A stretch of 64,000 bases of DNA from Candidatus Trichofilum aggregatum (GTDB lineage: Bacteria > Chloroflexota > Anaerolineae > Promineifilales > Promineifilaceae), in assembly GCA_016716885.1 (NCBI GenBank), contig JADJUV010000021.1, forward strand, positions 1 to 64,000. Direction: 5' to 3'. The first letter of the stretch is position 1, and the number at the start of each line of letters is the position of its first letter. The position numbers and the translations under genes are program-made. Below the pieces are notes generated by a model. That model did not search any database. It was given only the letters and a program-made list of their open reading frames with translations, and was not told the origin of the DNA. Of this stretch, positions 9,957-18,802 are shown in pieces.

Positions 9957-10040
9957 AGCGAGTTTGCGAGTAGCAAGTAGCGCGTGGGAACTCAACTTGA
10001 ACCTGAAACTCGAAACTCGAAACTTATTTCCCAGGAGTTG
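9957..10040. repeat. GCGAGT/GAAACTC spacer repeat, copy 1
   Basis: The stretch GCGAGT...GAACCTGAAACTCGAAACTCGAAACT ends in an AGGAGTT ribosome-binding site for the next gene. A near-identical block at 36899-36987 stands before the alpha-amylase gene and ends in the same AGGAGTT. Confidence 0.65.
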
Positions 10041-10043
10041 ACC

Positions 10044-10532
10044 TTGTCTAGCACACCTGATTTACCTGACAACAACCTCATCTCCATCCTCGACCCGGAG
10101 ATTGACCCCACCGCCATCATGGTCGAAATTCGGGCGCGGGTAGAGCAACGGCGGCGCGAACTGGGTTACGACAATCGCCGGTTCCCCACCTTTGGCACAG
10201 CCGATTTTCCCGGCGAACCAGAAGATATGGCTTACGACGATCTCTTGTATCACCATTTGCGTCTGGCAAACCGTCATTACGCCACCGTCGAAACCCAACC
10301 CATGTTGGTGGGTTCACCCGCCACCCGTGTACCCGTGTTAGGCCGTTTATGGGGCCTCATCCGGGGCGGGGCGCATAATCTGGTTTTGTTTTATGTCAAC
10401 CGGGCGGTAGCCCAACAGGTCAACATTAACCGCCATCTGGTCAGCGTGCTCAACCGGCAAACAGCCCAGGCACAGGAGCAGGAGCGGCGGATTCGGGGGT
10501 TGGAAGAGGAGATTAAGAGACTAAGAGATTGA
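10044..10532 (+). CDS. Coiled-coil protein associated with glycosyltransferase genes
   Basis: The likely start is the TTG at 10044, because AGGAG ends 6 nt upstream. The frame is open from 9984, but that part is repeat DNA. The 162-residue product has an Asp/Glu-rich N-terminus (ILDPEIDPTAIMVEIRARVE), a conserved-looking middle (RVPVLGRLWGLI ... FYVNRAVAQQVNINRHL) and a terminal coiled coil (QEQERRIRGLEEEIKRLRD). It resembles the product of 5938-6318 in its middle and tail. Both sit just upstream of glycosyltransferase genes, so I infer a shared accessory role in surface-polysaccharide assembly. The N-terminal I-R-A-R-V pattern is also seen at the start of some Chloroflexota methyltransferases, so it could be a detached partner domain. 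No catalytic motif is visible. Confidence 0.78.
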   Translation: MSSTPDLPDNNLISILDPEIDPTAIMVEIRARVEQRRRELGYDNRRFPTFGTADFPGEPEDMAYDDLLYHHLRLANRHYATVETQPMLVGSPATRVPVLGRLWGLIRGGAHNLVLFYVNRAVAQQVNINRHLVSVLNRQTAQAQEQERRIRGLEEEIKRLRD

Positions 10533-10569
10533 GAGACTAGAGATTAGAGTTTATCGGTAATAAGAAATC

Positions 10570-10631
10570 TCACGCCAAGGACGCCAAGTCGCCAAGAGAA
10601 AACCTTTGCGTTCTTTGCGCCTTAGCGTGAC
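10570..10631. repeat. Imperfect palindromic spacer (TCACGCCAAGG ... GCGTGA)
   Basis: The spacer has TCACGCCAAGGACGCCAAG facing CTTTGCGCCTTAGCGTGA in inverted order. This is a degenerate hairpin built from short repeated words. Related text occurs at 7549-7620 and near 39337. Confidence 0.5.
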
Positions 10632-10689
10632 ATAATATTAATTCCGGCAAGGTCTATAATCTCCAGTCCCTGCTCTCAGGACAAACTGA

Positions 10690-11844
10690 ATGCGATTAGC
10701 CATAGTAACACCTCGGTTTGGGGCGGATATTGGTGGGGGGGCGGAGACGCTGGCCCGGGGGTTGGCGTTGACCGCGGCCGCAATCGGCTGGCAGGTCGAG
10801 GCGTGGACTACCTGCGGCCGCAACCATTACACCTGGGCCAACGACCATCCGGCAGGGGAATCGTGGGATAACGGCGTGCGGGTACTCCGATTTCCCGTCA
10901 TTAAACTCAACGAAGGGCCACAGGCCGGTCTGGAAGGGCAACTGGCGACGGGCGCGTACCTCTCGCCAGCAGAGCAATACCGCTGGCTGGAAGGGGGACC
11001 CCATAGCCCGGCCCTTTACACCCACATACGCCAGCACGCGGCCGCGACCGATGCCGTGCTGGTGATGCCGTATGCCACCCCGATGATGCACGCGGCCGCG
11101 TGGTGCGCCCCAGAAAAGGTTATTTTTGTCCCCTGTCTACACAACGAACCCTACGCCTACCTGGAGCCGGTGCATCTTCTTTTAGAAACAGTCGCCGGGG
11201 TGTTGTTTAATGCCCCGGAAGAAGAAAGTCTGTTGCTCAACACACTCAGGGTGCGGCCGCGACACCATGCCGTTCTGGGTGTCGGTTTGCCCATCCCTGA
11301 CCCCCTGCCGACGCCGCACGTGGCTGAGCCGCCCCATTTATTGCTCATCAGCCGGTTAGAAGCGGGCAAAAATGTGCCGCTCGTATATGAATACATGCAG
11401 AAATATTGGCAGGACGGCGGCCGCGTACGTCTCATCGTCGCCGGTAGCGGCCCGCTCATCCCACCCGCTCATCCCGCCTTTGAGTTCCGCGGTTTTATCT
11501 CCGAAAGCGAAAAAATAGAGCTGAGCCGTTCAGCCCTGGCGATGCTTCAGCCTTCGCTCAACGAAAGTTTTGGTATTACCCTGCTGGAATCGTGGCTGGC
11601 AGGTCGCCCGGTGCTGGTGCATGGGGAGGGGGCTGTCACCCGGGGGCAGGTTATGCGGGCCAGGGGTGGGTTGTGGTTTAGAGAGGCGGATGAGTTCGCG
11701 GCCGCGGTTCATTGGCTAGAAACCCACCCCGACCAGGCCAGCCGTATGGGCCAAAATGGCCGCACCTACACCCAACAAAATTACACCTGGCCCGCCCTCA
11801 TTAATCGTTTTAGCCACATCTGGCACTCCTGGAACATTGCCTGA
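10690..11844 (+). CDS. GT4-type glycosyltransferase
   Basis: This 384-residue GT-B enzyme starts RLAIVTPRFGADIGGGAETL, the N-terminal strand and GGAE loop of family GT4. The C-terminal half shows LLLISRLEAGKNVPLVYEY, LIVAGSGPL, EFRGFISESEKIELSRSAL and the nucleotide-sugar-binding E-x7-E motif as NESFGITLLESW. It therefore transfers a sugar from an NDP- or GDP-sugar to a growing glycan at the cytoplasmic face of the membrane. The start codon has only a weak upstream AGGA. The stop is 2 bp before the next glycosyltransferase ATG, so both belong to one operon. Several GCGGCCGC palindromes fall in the frame, two of them within 60 bp (11038 and 11091). Confidence 0.92.
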   Translation: MRLAIVTPRFGADIGGGAETLARGLALTAAAIGWQVEAWTTCGRNHYTWANDHPAGESWDNGVRVLRFPVIKLNEGPQAGLEGQLATGAYLSPAEQYRWLEGGPHSPALYTHIRQHAAATDAVLVMPYATPMMHAAAWCAPEKVIFVPCLHNEPYAYLEPVHLLLETVAGVLFNAPEEESLLLNTLRVRPRHHAVLGVGLPIPDPLPTPHVAEPPHLLLISRLEAGKNVPLVYEYMQKYWQDGGRVRLIVAGSGPLIPPAHPAFEFRGFISESEKIELSRSALAMLQPSLNESFGITLLESWLAGRPVLVHGEGAVTRGQVMRARGGLWFREADEFAAAVHWLETHPDQASRMGQNGRTYTQQNYTWPALINRFSHIWHSWNIA

Positions 11845-11846
11845 CT

Positions 11847-12917
11847 ATGCCAACTTTACACCAATTCACTGAAGCGGCCGCGCCCGGCGACGCCATGACC
11901 GATCATGCTTTACAACTCCGTCAATGGCTCCGCCAGATGGGTTACACCTCTGATATTTACACCATTCATCTGAGCGAAGAGCTAAACCGGCAAGTCAAAC
12001 CGTTGTCCGCCTACCGCCCCACCCCTGGCGAAAAATATCTCATCTACCACCACGGCATCGGCTCCGAAGTCGTCAACCACCTGCTCCCCCTGACCCCCAA
12101 AATCATCCTCATCTACCACAACGTTACCCCACCCGAATTTTTCACCAGCCTGGACCCGGCCCTGGCTCACCAACTACAGTGGGGCCGAGAACAACTCCCC
12201 TTGCTTGTGCCACGCACCCATCTGGCTCTGGGTGTTTCCGCCTATAACCAGGCCGAACTCCAGGCAGTCGGGTTTTCCCAGACGGGGGTGTTGCCCATCG
12301 CCCTGAACGAACAGCTTTACCGCACCACCCCAACCAACCCTCAGTTAAGCGAACGTTTACAAACCCAAAAACCGCTCCTGCTATTCATTGGTCGGCTGGT
12401 ACCCAACAAACGGCAAGAAGACCTGATTAAACTGCTCTACTATGTGCGCCGCATCGAACCACAAACGCGCCTGGCCCTGGTTGGTGTGTCCTGGTCTGCC
12501 CCCTACGCCCAATGGCTCCACGACCTCACCAGTGAGCTTAATCTGACCGAAGCCGTCATTTTCACTGACCATGTTTCCTTTGCCGATATGGTGACCTACT
12601 ACCAAATGGCCGATCTGTACGTCTCTATGAGTGAACACGAAGGGTTCGGCAAACCGCTCATTGAAAGTATGTTATTTGACTTGCCCGTACTGGCCTATGC
12701 CAGCAGTGGCATTCCAGGCACATTAGGCGACGCCGGGATTCTCTTCCACGATAAGAACTTTGAAGCCCTGGCGGAATTGGTTTGTATGTTGTTATCTGAT
12801 CAAAGTCTGCGTCACAAACTACTCGTTCGCCAGAGAGAAAGAGGTCTGTTTTTCCAGGAGACCCAGGTACAAACCTTGTGGCAAAAACTCATCTCCACCC
12901 TACCCCCTCAGCCCTAA
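11847..12917 (+). CDS. GT4-type glycosyltransferase
   Basis: The 356-residue protein has a GT4 C-terminal domain: LLFIGRLVPNKRQEDLIKLL, LALVGVSW, VIFTDHVSFADMVTYYQMADLYVSMSE and the E-x7-E motif EHEGFGKPLIES near residue 263. The N-terminal half is shorter than in the neighbours, with YLIYHHGIGSEVV and IILIYHNVTPPEFF, a pattern common in polysaccharide glycosyltransferases that read the acceptor first. It starts 2 bp after the previous gene and closes the 4.6-12.9 kb glycan cluster. A composite palindromic repeat follows within 25 bp and may act in transcription termination. Donor and linkage are unknown. Confidence 0.92.
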   Translation: MPTLHQFTEAAAPGDAMTDHALQLRQWLRQMGYTSDIYTIHLSEELNRQVKPLSAYRPTPGEKYLIYHHGIGSEVVNHLLPLTPKIILIYHNVTPPEFFTSLDPALAHQLQWGREQLPLLVPRTHLALGVSAYNQAELQAVGFSQTGVLPIALNEQLYRTTPTNPQLSERLQTQKPLLLFIGRLVPNKRQEDLIKLLYYVRRIEPQTRLALVGVSWSAPYAQWLHDLTSELNLTEAVIFTDHVSFADMVTYYQMADLYVSMSEHEGFGKPLIESMLFDLPVLAYASSGIPGTLGDAGILFHDKNFEALAELVCMLLSDQSLRHKLLVRQRERGLFFQETQVQTLWQKLISTLPPQP

Positions 12918-12940
12918 AACATTAAGCCCGGTTCAAAATA

Positions 12941-13064
12941 GCCCTCACCCCGCCCCAGGGGCGGGGAACTTTCTAACGTGGCGGTTTTCGGGCGCGGCCG
13001 CGCTCGAAAACCGCCACGCCTGGTATTTCCCCCTTCCCGCCGGGAAGGGGCAGGGGGGTGGGCG
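12941..13064. repeat. Three-hairpin intergenic repeat, copy A
   Basis: Three palindromes stand in order: a short C/G hairpin (CCCCGCCCCAGGGGCGGGG), a long central hairpin with GGCGGTTTTCGGGCGC and its complement around a GCGGCCGC apex, and a CCCTTCCCGCCGGGAAGGGG hairpin. Related copies lie at 15610-15710, 15745-15880, 28942-29026, 39121-39335 and 49099-49258. The stem sequence varies while the pairing is kept, which indicates a structured element. Confidence 0.8.
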
Positions 13065-13107
13065 AATCAACGCATTACCCGACTAAAAATTTAATCAACA
13101 AGGCGAA

Positions 13108-13146
13108 GGGGGGAACTTAACGACGCGGTTTTTCGGGGCCTTCGTC
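13108..13146. repeat. Fragment of the three-hairpin repeat
   Basis: GGGGAACTTAACGACGCGG and TTTTTCGGGGCCTTCG match the left half of the central hairpin of the copies at 15610 and 39121. The right half is missing. Confidence 0.6.
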
Positions 13147-13488
13147 CCTATACAAGTCACCATCCACGGAAAGACTCTCCTTCGTGGTCTCATTTTCTTA
13201 ATCCAAAAGTCCCACTTAAGTTTAAGAGTTACTTGGAATACACCGTTCCCCCTTCATAGTTGCATATACTGTGGCCCGTGGAGAGCCAAACCCACCTGCT
13301 TTATCACACACCTCTTGTGTGACGACCGTTGTCAGTGGAGCCGTTTCCCACTTTGTTTTATAGATTCGGTCAAAACAGCCCTTTGTTAAGGGTGATAGTA
13401 CACACGTTGGATAGAGAACTTGGGCACCAATCAAGTATGATGCCCCCAGTCTCAATCAATCTAGATAGATGAAATGGAGCAATGATCA
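13147..13488. other. Intergenic, no recognisable gene
   Basis: This stretch is lower in G+C than its surroundings and holds no frame with coding character on either strand. I see no promoter of good match and no RNA gene. It probably contains the promoter of the beta-propeller gene at 13489. Confidence 0.4.
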
Positions 13489-15425
13489 ATGCAAACTTCA
13501 CTCATAAAACAGCCAGGACCCAAAACAACCTTTATCGGTAAAAGATTGTTTATTTTGGGTCTGATTTGCCTGTTTAGTTTTATGTACAACCCGACGTCCG
13601 CGGCCGCGCCAGAAGCCATCGGTCCTGAATGGCGCAAACAACTTACAGGTGGGCCTATCACCGATTCCAGTTCCCCCACCCTGGCTGATATCGACAATGA
13701 TGGGTTTTTAGAAATCATCATTGGCACCAGCGACAACCTCAACAATGGGACTTCCATCCTGGCCGTTTTAGAACACACTGGCGACCTTAAATGGAGTAAA
13801 ACCATCGCCAACAACGTCGGATCATCGGTCACGGTGGCCGATATTTCCTACCCGCCAGATGGTGTTCCTGAAATTATTGTGCCAACCGGGGCAGATGTGT
13901 ATGAGCCGTATGGCACACCAGGAAAAATCGTCGTTTATAGCAACACTGGTAATTTCCTCTGGGAATTTGTCACGAGTGGTCAGTCACCCTTCCCGGGTGG
14001 TGATCCTACCCCCTCAGGTAATTTCGCCGCGCCAATCGTGGGAGATGTTGATGGCGACGGTGACATGGAGATTGTAGTCAACTCTTGGGATCGCAATATC
14101 TATTTGCTCGACCATCTGGGCAATCGCCTCTGGTTCTACCATGTGGCCGACACTATCTGGTCTACCCCGGTTTTAGTTGATGTGGACAATGACGGCGACT
14201 TAGAGATTGTTACGGGCACGGATATTAGTGGTGGCGGTATCTTACCGGATGGTACCCATACCGAAGATGGGGGTTTCCTTCTGGTTCTGGACAAAAATGG
14301 TAACAAGGTCGCCCGCCGACATGTCAACGAAACCATTTACTCTTCCATCGCCGCAGGTGATGCGGATGGTGACGGGCAGATAGAGTTTTTTGTGGGCACA
14401 GGGTTTGCCTTCTATATGCAAGGCAATTACACCCAGGCTTATGTGTATGGCTTCCCGGAGTTGACACGTCAAGCAATCCCTGGGAAATTGTAGATTTACC
14501 CGGTTGGCCCCGCCCAGTCGCCCGTCCGGGTATGAGTTCCCCCGCTTTGGCTGATCTGGACGGAAATGGAGATCTGGAAGTGGTTATTGGCTCTGGTTAT
14601 ATGGGGCTGAGTAATCCCAACGCCTGCTCCAATAGCAGTTCTGATCCGGACTGTTTTGGGGCCATCTATGCCTGGCATCACAATGGACAAGCTGTCAACG
14701 GGTTCCCCGTGTGGCCGCGTGAACCCAGTGGTAAAAATGGGTTCATACGCTCTTCACCTACCGTGGCGGATGTGGACAACGATGGTCAACAGGAAATCGT
14801 CTTTTCATTAGCCTGGTCGGTGTTGGTATTGAGCCGGAATGGCGTGCTGGAAGAGACCATGGATGCCCGGTATTCCGTTTTTGGCTCACCAGCCATTGGT
14901 GATCTGGATAATGATGGGCGCACCAATGTGGTGATTGGTGGCTCTGAGGTGGGTAACCCGAATTTTGGTTACGTGCACAATTTTGAGTATGGCAGTAATA
15001 GCTACAATGGCGATTTGATGGACTGGCCCACTTTCCATCGCGATGAACGAAACAGTGGTGTTGTTCCCCAAGGAGCTATTCTGGCGGTTAACCCGGAATC
15101 GCTGATGGTTTTACATGACGAAGATCATGGCTCAACAGCCCAAAGTTCATTAACCATCAGCAATGTCGGTGATGGGTCGTTTTCCTGGTCGTATACAGCC
15201 GCCAATGGGGTTACATTGACACCGAGTTCTGGCACGGTGAGTACCCAGCAGGTGGTAACCGTAAATATCAACGCCAATCGCCCACCGGGTTGGTATGATC
15301 TGGGAAGTATCACGGTTACAGCGTCTCAAGAGGGGCGGGTGATGGATAGTAGCCCCATCCAGATTCCTCTAAGGCTGTTTGTAGGTCAGCTAGAGTTTAA
15401 TTTCTTGCCTGCTATTTTGCGTTAG
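13489..15425 (+). CDS. Secreted FG-GAP/VCBS beta-propeller protein, frameshifted
   Basis: Two frames, 13489-14493 and 14532-15425, form one product of about 645 residues. The N-terminus is a signal peptide (KRLFILGLICLFSFMYN, cleavage near AAA at 40). Seven FG-GAP/VCBS repeats with calcium-binding loops follow: LADIDNDGFLEIIIG, VGDVDGDGDMEIVV, VDVDNDGDLEIVTG, AGDADGDGQIEFFVG, LADLDGNGDLEVVIG, VADVDNDGQQEIVF and GDLDNDGRTNVVIG. A BACON-like domain (SLTISNVGDGSFSWSYTAAN) ends in NFLPAILR. The frame changes near 14465-14475: the downstream frame read backwards gives NPWEIVDLPGWP before MSSPALAD, so no propeller sequence is lost. A surface adhesion or ligand-binding role is likely from the family. 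It stands alone between repeat blocks. Confidence 0.87.
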
Positions 15426-15453
15426 CCTGGTCACAACTAACGCTGGCGAGAGC

Positions 15454-15493
15454 TGAGCTTGTCGAAGTTCGCCCATTGCCTTCGACAAGCTCA
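15454..15493. terminator. TTCGACAAGCTCA hairpin
   Basis: TGAGCTTGTCGAA (15454-15466) pairs perfectly with TTCGACAAGCTCA (15481-15493) across a 14-nt loop, 29 bp after the beta-propeller gene. There is no T run. The CTTCGACAAGCTCAG palindrome recurs in many bacterial genomes as an intergenic element, and here it could end transcription or protect the 3' end. Confidence 0.55.
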
Positions 15494-15506
15494 GGCAACG
15501 GGCTTA

Positions 15507-16007
15507 GGAACGAGAATTTAGTAAGTTACAGGGGTCTGGAGACAAGACCATCTTTACGAAAGTCAGACTTATGTTTTTATGACATGCCTCACCCTGGGTT
15601 TGTCGCCGGAAACCCCCACCCCTAACCCCGCCCCCAGGGGCGGGGAACTTTTAGGCGCGGTTTTTCGGGGCCTCGCCCGAAAACCCGCGCCGTGAGGTTT
15701 CCTTCCCACTTGTCGTTTAAAAACAGTCAGATAACACGGTTTCCCCTACTCCTAACCCCACCCCCAGGGACGGGCAACTTTCTAAAGTGCCGGTTTTCGA
15801 GCGCGCCGGCGCGCTCGAAAACCGGCACTTCTGGTATTTCCCCCTTCCGGGAGGGAAGGGGGTCAGGGGGTTAGGTCTTCCGACTCCATCTACCCAGGAT
15901 TGGGGTAACGCGGGTCGAGTCTCTCATCCCAGTTCCGCAGGTATTTAATCCTTGTTCCTTACTCGACTTTGACGAAAATTAGTACGACCTCTAGAAATCT
16001 CTCAGTC
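15507..16007 (+). repeat. Composite repeat element, copy 1, with two three-hairpin modules
   Basis: It begins GGAACGAGAATTTAGTAAG, runs through GTCTGGAGACAAGACC and a GTTTGTCGCCGGAAAC border, then has hairpin modules at 15610-15710 and 15745-15880. The tail carries TCTTCCGACTC, AGTTCCGCAGG and TAATCCTTGTTCC, then TCGACTTTGACGAAAATTAG. The same blocks recur inverted at 18405-18703, and parts recur at 39121-39335 and 49099-49258. No coding sequence is visible inside, so it would be a non-autonomous element. Confidence 0.75.
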
Positions 16008-16189
16008 TCTTAATCCCTTAGTCTCCAGAGGAGAGACTAAAAAACGCCAAACTCCAGTTCCTTCGTAGTTACCTGGATTACCCCATCTTGGGATTGAGCC
16101 AATCCTCGCAGACTTGTTGATTCCTTAGCCGCCCTCTCACACGGGGCGGCTATTTTTTTGCTTGAGCCGAGTGGAGATAGAATTGGGGG

Positions 16190-17473
16190 ATGCGTATTTT
16201 GCACTTGATCCAACGGTATCGCCCAGCACGGGGAGGCGCGGAGTTCCATCTGGAAGAGATTTCGGCCCGGCTCGCGGCCGCGAACCATTCTGTCACCGTC
16301 CTCACCTCTGATGCGCTCTCCTTTGAACGCCTGTGGGATCCCCGCCGTGAACGCATCACCGAGCCTACCGGCGAAGCCAAAGGGATACGAATTATCCGTT
16401 TTCCCTTGCACCATCTGCCCGGCTCCCCCCTGACTTACTCGGCTATACGGCGCTTACTGTGGGGGCTGTCCTTTTTGCCACCGGTTTTTACCCCCCTGGC
16501 CTTGCGTCTGGCCCGTTTTACCCCCTGGTTACCTGATTTATGGCGCTGGCTAGAGACAACCACCGAGCCGTTTGATCTGGTAGCCTGCATGACCATCACT
16601 TACGAGTCACTTTTTGAGGCCGGTTGGCAATTTGCCCAGCGGCGCGGCCTTCCTTTTGTGACTTACCCGCTGACCCATCTGGGCGCGGGACCACAGCCAG
16701 GCCAGGATGCGCTGAGTCGTTTTTACACCATGCGCCACCAGGTAGAGCTAGTACGCCATAGTGATGCCGTCATGGCCCAAACAGAAACGGAGAAGCAGTT
16801 TTATGTGGCACGGGGCATGGCCCCAGAAAGATTCCATGTGGCGGGGCCAGGGGTGACACCCGCCGAGGTCATGGGCGGCGACGGGGCACGGTTTCGCCAA
16901 CGGCACGCCATTACCGGGCCGATGGTGTTGTCGTTGTCTTCTATGACATATGACAAGGGGACGGTGCACACGGTGGAAGCGGTGCGCCAATTGTGGCAAG
17001 CAGGGCATGAATTGGCGTTGGTGCTGGCTGGCAGTATAACCGATGAATTTAGTCGTTATCTGACGCGTGTGCCTGCGGCGGAAAGGGAACGGATTCACCT
17101 TGTGGGGATGTTGGATGATGAGGGCAAACGAGATGCGCTCGCGGCCGCGACCCTGCTCTGTATGCCTTCCCGCACCGATTCGTTTGGCATTGCTTATCTG
17201 GAAGCGTGGCTTTATGGCAAGCCGGTCATCGGGGCGCAAGCCTGGGGTGTAGCCGATTTGATCAGCCAGGGGGAAGATGGTTTGCTGGTTCCGTTTGGCG
17301 ACGTGACGGAACTGGCCCGGTGTATTTTGTATCTGGTGGAGAATGGCGATGTCGCGGCCGCGATGGGACAGGCAGGCCAGGCCAAAACCCTGCAACACCA
17401 CACCTGGGAACACAAGGTCAACGGCATTATCCAACGCTATGAGCAACTCGTAACTTCGACGCCACCACATTAG
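16190..17473 (+). CDS. GT4-type glycosyltransferase
   Basis: The 427-residue protein has a full GT4 layout. The N-terminal strand is RILHLIQRYRPARGGAEFHL, the linker is VDELV-like, and the C-terminal domain includes MVLSLSSMTYDKGTVHTVEA, LALVLAGSITDEF, HLVGMLDDEGKRDALAAATL and the donor-binding motif RTDSFGIAYLEAW near residue 335. It belongs to the same broad class as the enzymes at 10690 and 11847 but lies in a separate unit. The methyltransferase at 17570 follows by about 100 bp. The pair is bracketed by inverted copies of a composite repeat (15507-16007 and 18405-18703), which suggests that the unit was moved or rearranged as a block. No clear ribosome-binding site precedes the ATG (GATAGAATTGGGGG). 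Confidence 0.9.
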   Translation: MRILHLIQRYRPARGGAEFHLEEISARLAAANHSVTVLTSDALSFERLWDPRRERITEPTGEAKGIRIIRFPLHHLPGSPLTYSAIRRLLWGLSFLPPVFTPLALRLARFTPWLPDLWRWLETTTEPFDLVACMTITYESLFEAGWQFAQRRGLPFVTYPLTHLGAGPQPGQDALSRFYTMRHQVELVRHSDAVMAQTETEKQFYVARGMAPERFHVAGPGVTPAEVMGGDGARFRQRHAITGPMVLSLSSMTYDKGTVHTVEAVRQLWQAGHELALVLAGSITDEFSRYLTRVPAAERERIHLVGMLDDEGKRDALAAATLLCMPSRTDSFGIAYLEAWLYGKPVIGAQAWGVADLISQGEDGLLVPFGDVTELARCILYLVENGDVAAAMGQAGQAKTLQHHTWEHKVNGIIQRYEQLVTSTPPH

Positions 17474-17569
17474 GGCCTGGCGAGTCAATTGCTTGTACAC
17501 TGAGCAAAACGAAAGGTCAGCATAAAAAACGCCCATGTCAAATTCCTATTCTAGCGGAGACATCTTTCT

Positions 17570-18336
17570 ATGATTCGTAGATTATTGACTCAGTTATTCC
17601 GTAACCCAACTGCGCCCAAGGCCTTGAAGGTTCGGCAGGCCCAACAATGGAGCCGCCTGGGACAAAATGCCCCGTACTGGTCGGTGCTAAGTGGGTGCAG
17701 CAAAACTCAGACGGTGAGCGAGGCTGATCAAGAGGCGTTTTACCGCTCTGGGGGGGATGAAATCGAGACGATGCGGGAGTTTTTTGAGTCAGTGGGGCAC
17801 ACGGTGCCTTCGGGTCAATGCCTGGATTGGGGCTGCGGCTTAGGCCGGGTACTCGTTCATTTAGCCCCAATCTTTGATAAAGCGGTTGGGGTAGATATTT
17901 CATACCCCCATCTACAAATTACCCAAACTTACGTTAACTCGCTGGAGCCACACATCGCCCCACGAATTGTCTTGTACCAGGCCATTGACCATAAAGCCGC
18001 TATCAAAAAACTGTTGGGCAGGTCGATCTGGTGCATTCTATTTTGGTTCTACAACACATGCCGCCGCCACTCATGATTGAGACGTTAACCACCTTTGCCA
18101 GGTTGTTGAAAAAGGGTGGCTACGCGTTTTTTCAAATACCGACGGGGGGGGATAACTACGATTTCGAGAAATTCCATATAGACCACCAGGGTGATTTCGA
18201 CATGCACGCCCTCCCTCAGGAGAAGATACAGGCCATTTTTAACCAACATGGCTGTCAGCAACTGGCTATGATTGAAAGGGATCGTACGGGGCCAGGTTTT
18301 ATCTCGCACTATTTTATTTTTCAGAAGACCCGGTAG
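17570..18336 (+). CDS. Class I SAM-dependent methyltransferase, frameshifted
   Basis: Frames 17570-18076 and 18031-18336 together give about 255 residues. The SAM-binding motif I is LDWGCGLGRVLVHLAP near residue 85, with the acidic end of strand 2 in AVGVDISYPHL. After the break, VHSILVLQHMPPPLMIETLTTFARLLKKGGY supplies motifs post-I to III typical of methyltransferase type 11/12 enzymes. The break falls at an A6 run (18005-18010), where one extra A restores KKTVGQVDLVHSILVLQHM, so a homopolymer indel is the best explanation. With the glycosyltransferase upstream it may methylate a glycan or lipid-linked sugar. The substrate is unknown. Confidence 0.85.
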
Positions 18337-18404
18337 AAAACAAGGGGAAAGGTGGAATTTTCCTTCATCACGGGACATTGGCGTTTGTTGTGCTGACCTC
18401 TGGA

Positions 18405-18703
18405 GACGAAGGAACAAGGATTAAATAACTTGCGGAACTGAGATGAGAGATTCGACCAACTTTGCCCAAGTCCTGGGTAGATTGAGTCGGAAGACCCATC
18501 CCCCTACCCCCTTCCCGCTGGGAAGGGGGAAATACCAGGAGTGCCGGTTTCCGGCGACAAACCGAGGGTGAATCGGGTCATAAAAACAAACTCTGACTTT
18601 CGTAAAGATGGTCTTGTCTCCAGACTTCTGTCACTTATTGAATTCTCGTTCCAAAGTGACTGAGAGATTTATAGAGGTCGTGCTAATTTTCGCCAAAGTC
18701 GAG
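18405..18703 (-). repeat. Composite repeat element, copy 2 (inverted, deleted)
   Basis: Read on the minus strand this matches copy 1 (15507-16007): GGAACGAGAATTCAATAAG, GTCTGGAGACAAGACC, the GTTTGTCGCCGGAAAC border, then directly CGGCACTCCTGGTATTTCC and the right C/G hairpin. The left hairpin and left arm of the central hairpin are missing. The block TCGACTTTGGCGAAAATTAG is at the opposite end from copy 1, as if the unit were circularly permuted or once in tandem. Confidence 0.72.
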
Positions 18704-18802
18704 TTCATCTTAGACAACCGGGTTTTGTGATGCTTTTGTGAGATGGTTGTGGTATCTTCGCCCCACGTTTCGTCCCTTTTTAGCTCAGCATAACGACGAC
18801 CT

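Noticed and set aside
13222..13455. 77-codon minus-strand frame
   Set aside because: No ribosome-binding site, composition unlike neighbouring genes, overlaps a probable promoter region.
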